Shown: positions 44,360 through 46,689 of the stretch, one piece after another
How positions within the stretch are numbered: the first letter of the stretch is position 1
Layout of the letters: the number at the start of each line of letters is the position of its first letter
The notes under the pieces: generated by a model
The model's database searches: none
What the model was told of the DNA's origin: nothing
Seen by the model: the letters and a program-made list of their open reading frames with translations, nothing else
Position numbers and translations under genes: made by a program
DNA from: Chloroflexota bacterium
Lineage (GTDB): Bacteria > Chloroflexota > Anaerolineae > JAAEKA01
Direction: 5' to 3'
Length of the DNA stretch: 46,689 nt
Assembly (NCBI GenBank): GCA_034717495.1
Contig: JAYELL010000028.1
Coordinates: 1-46,689, forward strand

Positions 44360-44493
44360 AATTCCAAATATGCAATGGAGTCTAGGCTTCAGCCGGGCTA
44401 GTCTTTCACAAACACAGCTGACAAGCCGCCTTACCCTAAAGGGGACTACGCACAGGCTAGACTCCAGCGCCGTGTTGCGTCATATTTGGAATT
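44360..44493. repeat. 134-bp element bounded by two-part inverted repeats
   Basis: AATTCCAAATATG (44360-44372) is the exact reverse complement of 44481-44493, and TGGAGTCTAG (44376-44385) of 44457-44466. The two halves are separated by 3 bases on the left and 14 on the right. The interior has no coding frame. It looks like a MITE-type element or a long RNA hairpin. The rest of the 44255-44734 gap shows no gene. Confidence 0.6.
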
Positions 44494-44734
44494 TCTGCTG
44501 TTTGGCAGTTGTTTGCCATTTTCCGATAAGTCCTCTGCGTCAATGAAAACAGCTCGGACGACGAATAGCCCGGAATAGTAGGGGGATCGTCAAGCAACTA
44601 AGGTTCAAATGTGGTACAATGCGGTTGCTGTCGAGGCCGAGCTTCTCGTGGGCGGCGGTTTCGGACCCGTTTCCAGTCGCCCGTGACGCAAAAGCGCTTC
44701 TCGAATCGTTGATCAATTATAGAGGCAGCAGTGC

Positions 44735-44836
44735 ATGAAGCGAAAAGGATTTGGAGCACGAATGCACGAAGGTTCCAAAAATGCAGTGTGTTTTATTGAG
44801 TCAAGAGATGATTGGGCTGAGGATCAATGGAGATGA
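44735..44836 (+). CDS. Possible 33-aa upstream frame coupled to the BTAD regulator
   Basis: ATG 44735 follows AGAGG and the frame of 33 codons ends at TGA 44834-44836, five bases before the likely regulator start and overlapping an alternative start at 44833 (ATGA). The product is small, basic at first and acidic later (GFGARMHEGSKNAV, then ESRDDWAEDQW). It may be a regulatory upstream frame; a chance frame is quite possible. Confidence 0.3.
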   Translation: MKRKGFGARMHEGSKNAVCFIESRDDWAEDQWR

Positions 44837-44841
44837 CTGCA

Positions 44842-45759
44842 ATGAACGGTTTCAGGGTGCACCTGTTCGGCAGGTTTGAAGTTGCGTGGGACGGTAAGGT
44901 TGTCGAGGGGTTGGAGGCGCGCAAGGTTCGGGAGCTTTTTTGCTACTTGCTTTTGTTCCGGTCGCGCACCCATGCACGAGATGTGCTGGCTGATCTGGGG
45001 TGGCAGGATCGCTCGACCAGCCAGGCCAAGAAGTACCTTCGCCAGGCGCTATGGCAACTCCAGACTGCCCTGACGGTGCCATCGGCTGACGAGGCACTGC
45101 TGCTGGTCGAACAGGAATGGGTTCAGATCAATCCCAGGGCATCGCTGTGGCTCGATGTGACAATGATCGAAATGGGCTACCTGCAGGTCAAGGGTATCCG
45201 GGGCAGGGATCTGCAGAACGAGCAGGCGGCTCTGATTGGCGCTGCCTTGCATCATTATCGGGGTGATCTCCTGGAGGGCTGTTACAGGGATTGGTGTATC
45301 TTTGAACGGGAGCGTTTTCAGGGGATCTATCTGGCAATGCTGGATAAACTGGTGAACTACTGTGAAGCGCACGGCCGGTACGAAGAGGGTCTGGAACATG
45401 GAGCAAAGATCCTGCGTTGCGACCGGGCGCGGGAGCGGACCCATCGCCGTTTGATGCGTCTCTACTATCTGGCCGGCAACCGGACTGGTGCACTTCGCCA
45501 GTACCGGGCGTGCGTAGATGCCCTGGCCCAGGAGCTTCAGGTCGAGCCGGCCGGCAGCACGAGGGCCTTGTACGAGGAGATTCGCTCGGACCAGTTGGGA
45601 AGTGTCGAGGCGGCTCGCCCACCTGCGCCTATGCCGGTATCCGGGACCGGTGTTACCCTTCCTGAAGTATTGGAACGGCTGGACGATCTTGAAACTGTGT
45701 TGGCAAGTATTCGCGAGCAACTGCTGCAAAATGCGATCGCCACGCATCCCTATCGATAA
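44842..45759 (+). CDS. BTAD-domain transcriptional activator (SARP-like)
   Basis: This regulator of 305 residues has an N-terminal winged-helix domain (FRVHLFGRFEVAWDG, then ARKVRELFCYLLLF and KKYLRQALWQL) and a bacterial transcriptional activator domain of TPR-like helices (HHYRGDLLEGCYRDWCIFERER and RTHRRLMRLYYLAGNRTGALRQY). The tail has a Pro-rich linker and a short coiled coil (LERLDDLETVLASIREQLLQN). No ATPase domain is attached, so it is the short form. I prefer ATG 44842 (MNGFRVHLF), nine bases after GGAG; ATG 44827 and 44833 are in frame upstream. Its targets are unknown. Confidence 0.85.
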   Translation: MNGFRVHLFGRFEVAWDGKVVEGLEARKVRELFCYLLLFRSRTHARDVLADLGWQDRSTSQAKKYLRQALWQLQTALTVPSADEALLLVEQEWVQINPRASLWLDVTMIEMGYLQVKGIRGRDLQNEQAALIGAALHHYRGDLLEGCYRDWCIFERERFQGIYLAMLDKLVNYCEAHGRYEEGLEHGAKILRCDRARERTHRRLMRLYYLAGNRTGALRQYRACVDALAQELQVEPAGSTRALYEEIRSDQLGSVEAARPPAPMPVSGTGVTLPEVLERLDDLETVLASIREQLLQNAIATHPYR

Positions 45760-45772
45760 GGAATAGGGAGAT

Positions 45773-45892
45773 AAGGAGACAAGGAAACAAGGAGACAAGG
45801 AAACAAGGAGACAAGGAGACAAGGAAACAAGGAAACAAGGAGATAAGGAGACAAGGAGACAAGGAGATAAGGAAACAAGGAGACAAGGAGAC
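45773..45892. repeat. Tandem repeat, 15 copies of an 8-bp unit
   Basis: Fifteen exact-length units of AAGGARAY follow one another, mostly AAGGAGAC and AAGGAAAC with two AAGGAGAT. It starts 14 bases after the BTAD regulator. The minus strand could encode a monotonous Leu/Ser/Pro/Cys repeat, but no start or family supports this. Copy number is likely variable. Confidence 0.95.
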
Positions 45893-45957
45893 AAGTACAA
45901 CACTATGTTTGCACTTTGGCATATCTTGAATAGACGGGCACGGCCCAAATCGGGATA

Positions 45958-46371
45958 ATGGTGTTACGACAACGCCAAATCTCGAGGATGAGCCAAGCCC
46001 AAGCCACGGTATGCCTATCGGCCGAATCAGGCCAGTACCTGGAAGCCTTTCGGGATTGCTTCAGCAAGCGCCAGTGGGGGTACTTCGTGATCGTACTGCT
46101 GGGCTTGATCGAATGCGAAGAGCGGCGAACCATGACAGGTTTTCGGCGAGTGGTAGGTGAACAGGTCAGTCTGTCTGGGCTATCCCGCTTTCTCAACAAG
46201 TGGCCCTGGTCAGTGGCCGAGGTGACCGAGACGTGGCAGGAGTGGTTATGGCAGCGGATGGTGCCGTTGGTAGTGACTGAGCACGTTCGTCTGAAAGCAT
46301 TGCGGTCGAAGCGCGCCGGGCGTCCCAAGGCAACTGTAGTGACGGCTAATAGAAGATTGTGGGGAGGGTAG
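45958..46371 (+). pseudogene. DDE transposase fragment (N-terminal part)
   Basis: The 137-residue frame has the N-terminal pattern of DDE-superfamily transposases of the IS4/IS701 kind: FVIVLLGLIECEERRTMTG, then SLSGLSRFLNKWPWS near residue 72 and [11 protein letters not shown] near 120. Full proteins run to about 400 residues with three catalytic acidic residues; here the frame ends at 46371, before any of them. No matching end repeats are seen. It is an inactive remnant next to a recombinase gene. ATG 45988 is an alternative start. Confidence 0.7.
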
Positions 46372-46387
46372 AAAGTGGACCATGGAA

Positions 46388-46689
46388 TTACTGATCCAGG
46401 GGGCTGCGGACGGCCAGCCCGCCACGGTTGAGGACGTGGGTATAGATCATGGTGGTCTTGACATCTTTGTGGCCCAGGAGTTCCTGAACGGTGCGAATAT
46501 CGTAGCCGTTTTCCAGCAGGTGGGTGGCGAAGGAGTGGCGGAAGGTATGGGGGGTGACGCGTTTGTCGATGCCGGCTAGTTGGGTGGCTTTTTTGACAGC
46601 TTTTTGCAGGTTGTTCTCGTGGATGTGGTGGCGGCGCTTGACGCCGCTGCGCGGGTCGATGGAGAGGCGAGAGGAGGGAAAGACATATT
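46388..46689 (-). CDS. Integron-type tyrosine recombinase, C-terminal part (5' end outside window)
   Basis: The minus strand is open from the window edge to a TAA at 46390-46388, giving the last 99 residues of a tyrosine recombinase. Catalytic residues are visible in [12 protein letters not shown] (His-x-x-Arg), LLGHKD (His) and [10 protein letters not shown] (nucleophile Tyr). The segment [15 protein letters not shown] followed by KRRHH matches the region near the integron-integrase-specific insertion in IntI proteins, and the end [11 protein letters not shown] also matches IntI better than XerC/XerD. If it is an IntI, its attI site and any gene cassettes should lie to the right of 46689. 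Confidence 0.82.
   Translation of the reverse strand, partial: YVFPSSRLSIDPRSGVKRRHHIHENNLQKAVKKATQLAGIDKRVTPHTFRHSFATHLLENGYDIRTVQELLGHKDVKTTMIYTHVLNRGGLAVRSPLDQ

Noticed and set aside
45773-45892. Regular repeats as a CRISPR array.
   Set aside because: The unit is 8 bp and strictly tandem with no spacers, and no cas gene is near.
45049-45948. Long minus-strand frame with a repeated Leu-Ser-Pro-Cys pattern.
   Set aside because: It is produced by the tandem repeat plus the antisense of the BTAD gene, and has no start site or family match.

Overview
This window reads as a chromosomal segment of an uncultured-type Chloroflexota bacterium (Anaerolineae/Caldilineae-like). That placement is inference from gene content: a BTAD-domain regulator, a bacterial Elp3, the radical SAM/DUF2344 protein pair, HisZ plus short HisG, and G+C-rich intergenic repeats. 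No rRNA or tRNA gene is visible to confirm it. The core of the window is housekeeping biosynthesis. The two ends are accessory DNA with truncated genes and mobile-element remains.

Layout. 1-3767 (+): tightly overlapping small genes: a LuxR-regulator stub run into a membrane segment, two small conserved or hypothetical proteins, a GNAT acetyltransferase, a 75-aa protein, a beta-lactamase-fold lipoprotein and a truncated CPBP protease. 3730-9459: a DUF2344 protein (-), trehalose synthase treS (+), a Ca2+/H+ exchanger (-) and a B12-binding-type radical SAM protein (-). 9933-10972 (-): a DUF123 and HEAT-repeat gene pair with a possibly leaderless promoter. 11328-11912: a DNA methyltransferase cut off just before its expected catalytic motif. 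11930-17235 (+): the histidine operon hisZ-hisG-(unknown GNAT-like gene)-hisA-hisF-hisI-hisE. hisD, hisC, hisB and hisH are not in the window. 17278-23012 (+): purine genes purA, purB and purH, with a HAD-like gene of degenerate active site between purB and purH. 23150-36421 (+): a branched-chain amino-acid supercluster ilvB-ilvN-ilvC-leuA-(54-aa ORF)-leuC-leuD-leuB-cimA-ilvD-HAD. It is headed by a consensus promoter, a 31-aa Ile/Leu/Val-rich leader peptide and a terminator with a competing antiterminator pairing, which is a transcription attenuator readable directly from the sequence. 36505-38368 (-): a DksA-like protein, a primary-type sigma factor and a small very basic protein. 38943-41192 (+): a two-S1-domain RNA-binding protein and a secreted DUF5666-like protein. 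41289-43670: divergent elp3 and a Trm9-like methyltransferase with 18 bp between their start codons. 43685-46689: a secreted cohesin-like protein, an inverted-repeat element, a BTAD regulator, a 15-copy 8-bp tandem repeat, a transposase fragment and the C-terminal end of an integron-type tyrosine recombinase that runs off the window.

How the genes work together. The ilv/leu/cimA cluster could make valine and leucine from pyruvate, and isoleucine from pyruvate plus acetyl-CoA through citramalate. A single attenuator that senses charged Ile/Leu/Val tRNAs would control it. HisZ and short HisG form the hetero-oligomeric ATP phosphoribosyltransferase that starts histidine synthesis. PurH makes IMP, and PurA and PurB convert IMP to AMP. 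The most novel-looking pair is elp3 with the Trm9-like gene. In eukaryotes Elp3 (in Elongator) and Trm9 act in succession to make mcm5U at tRNA position 34, and finding the two side by side suggests a minimal bacterial version of that pathway.
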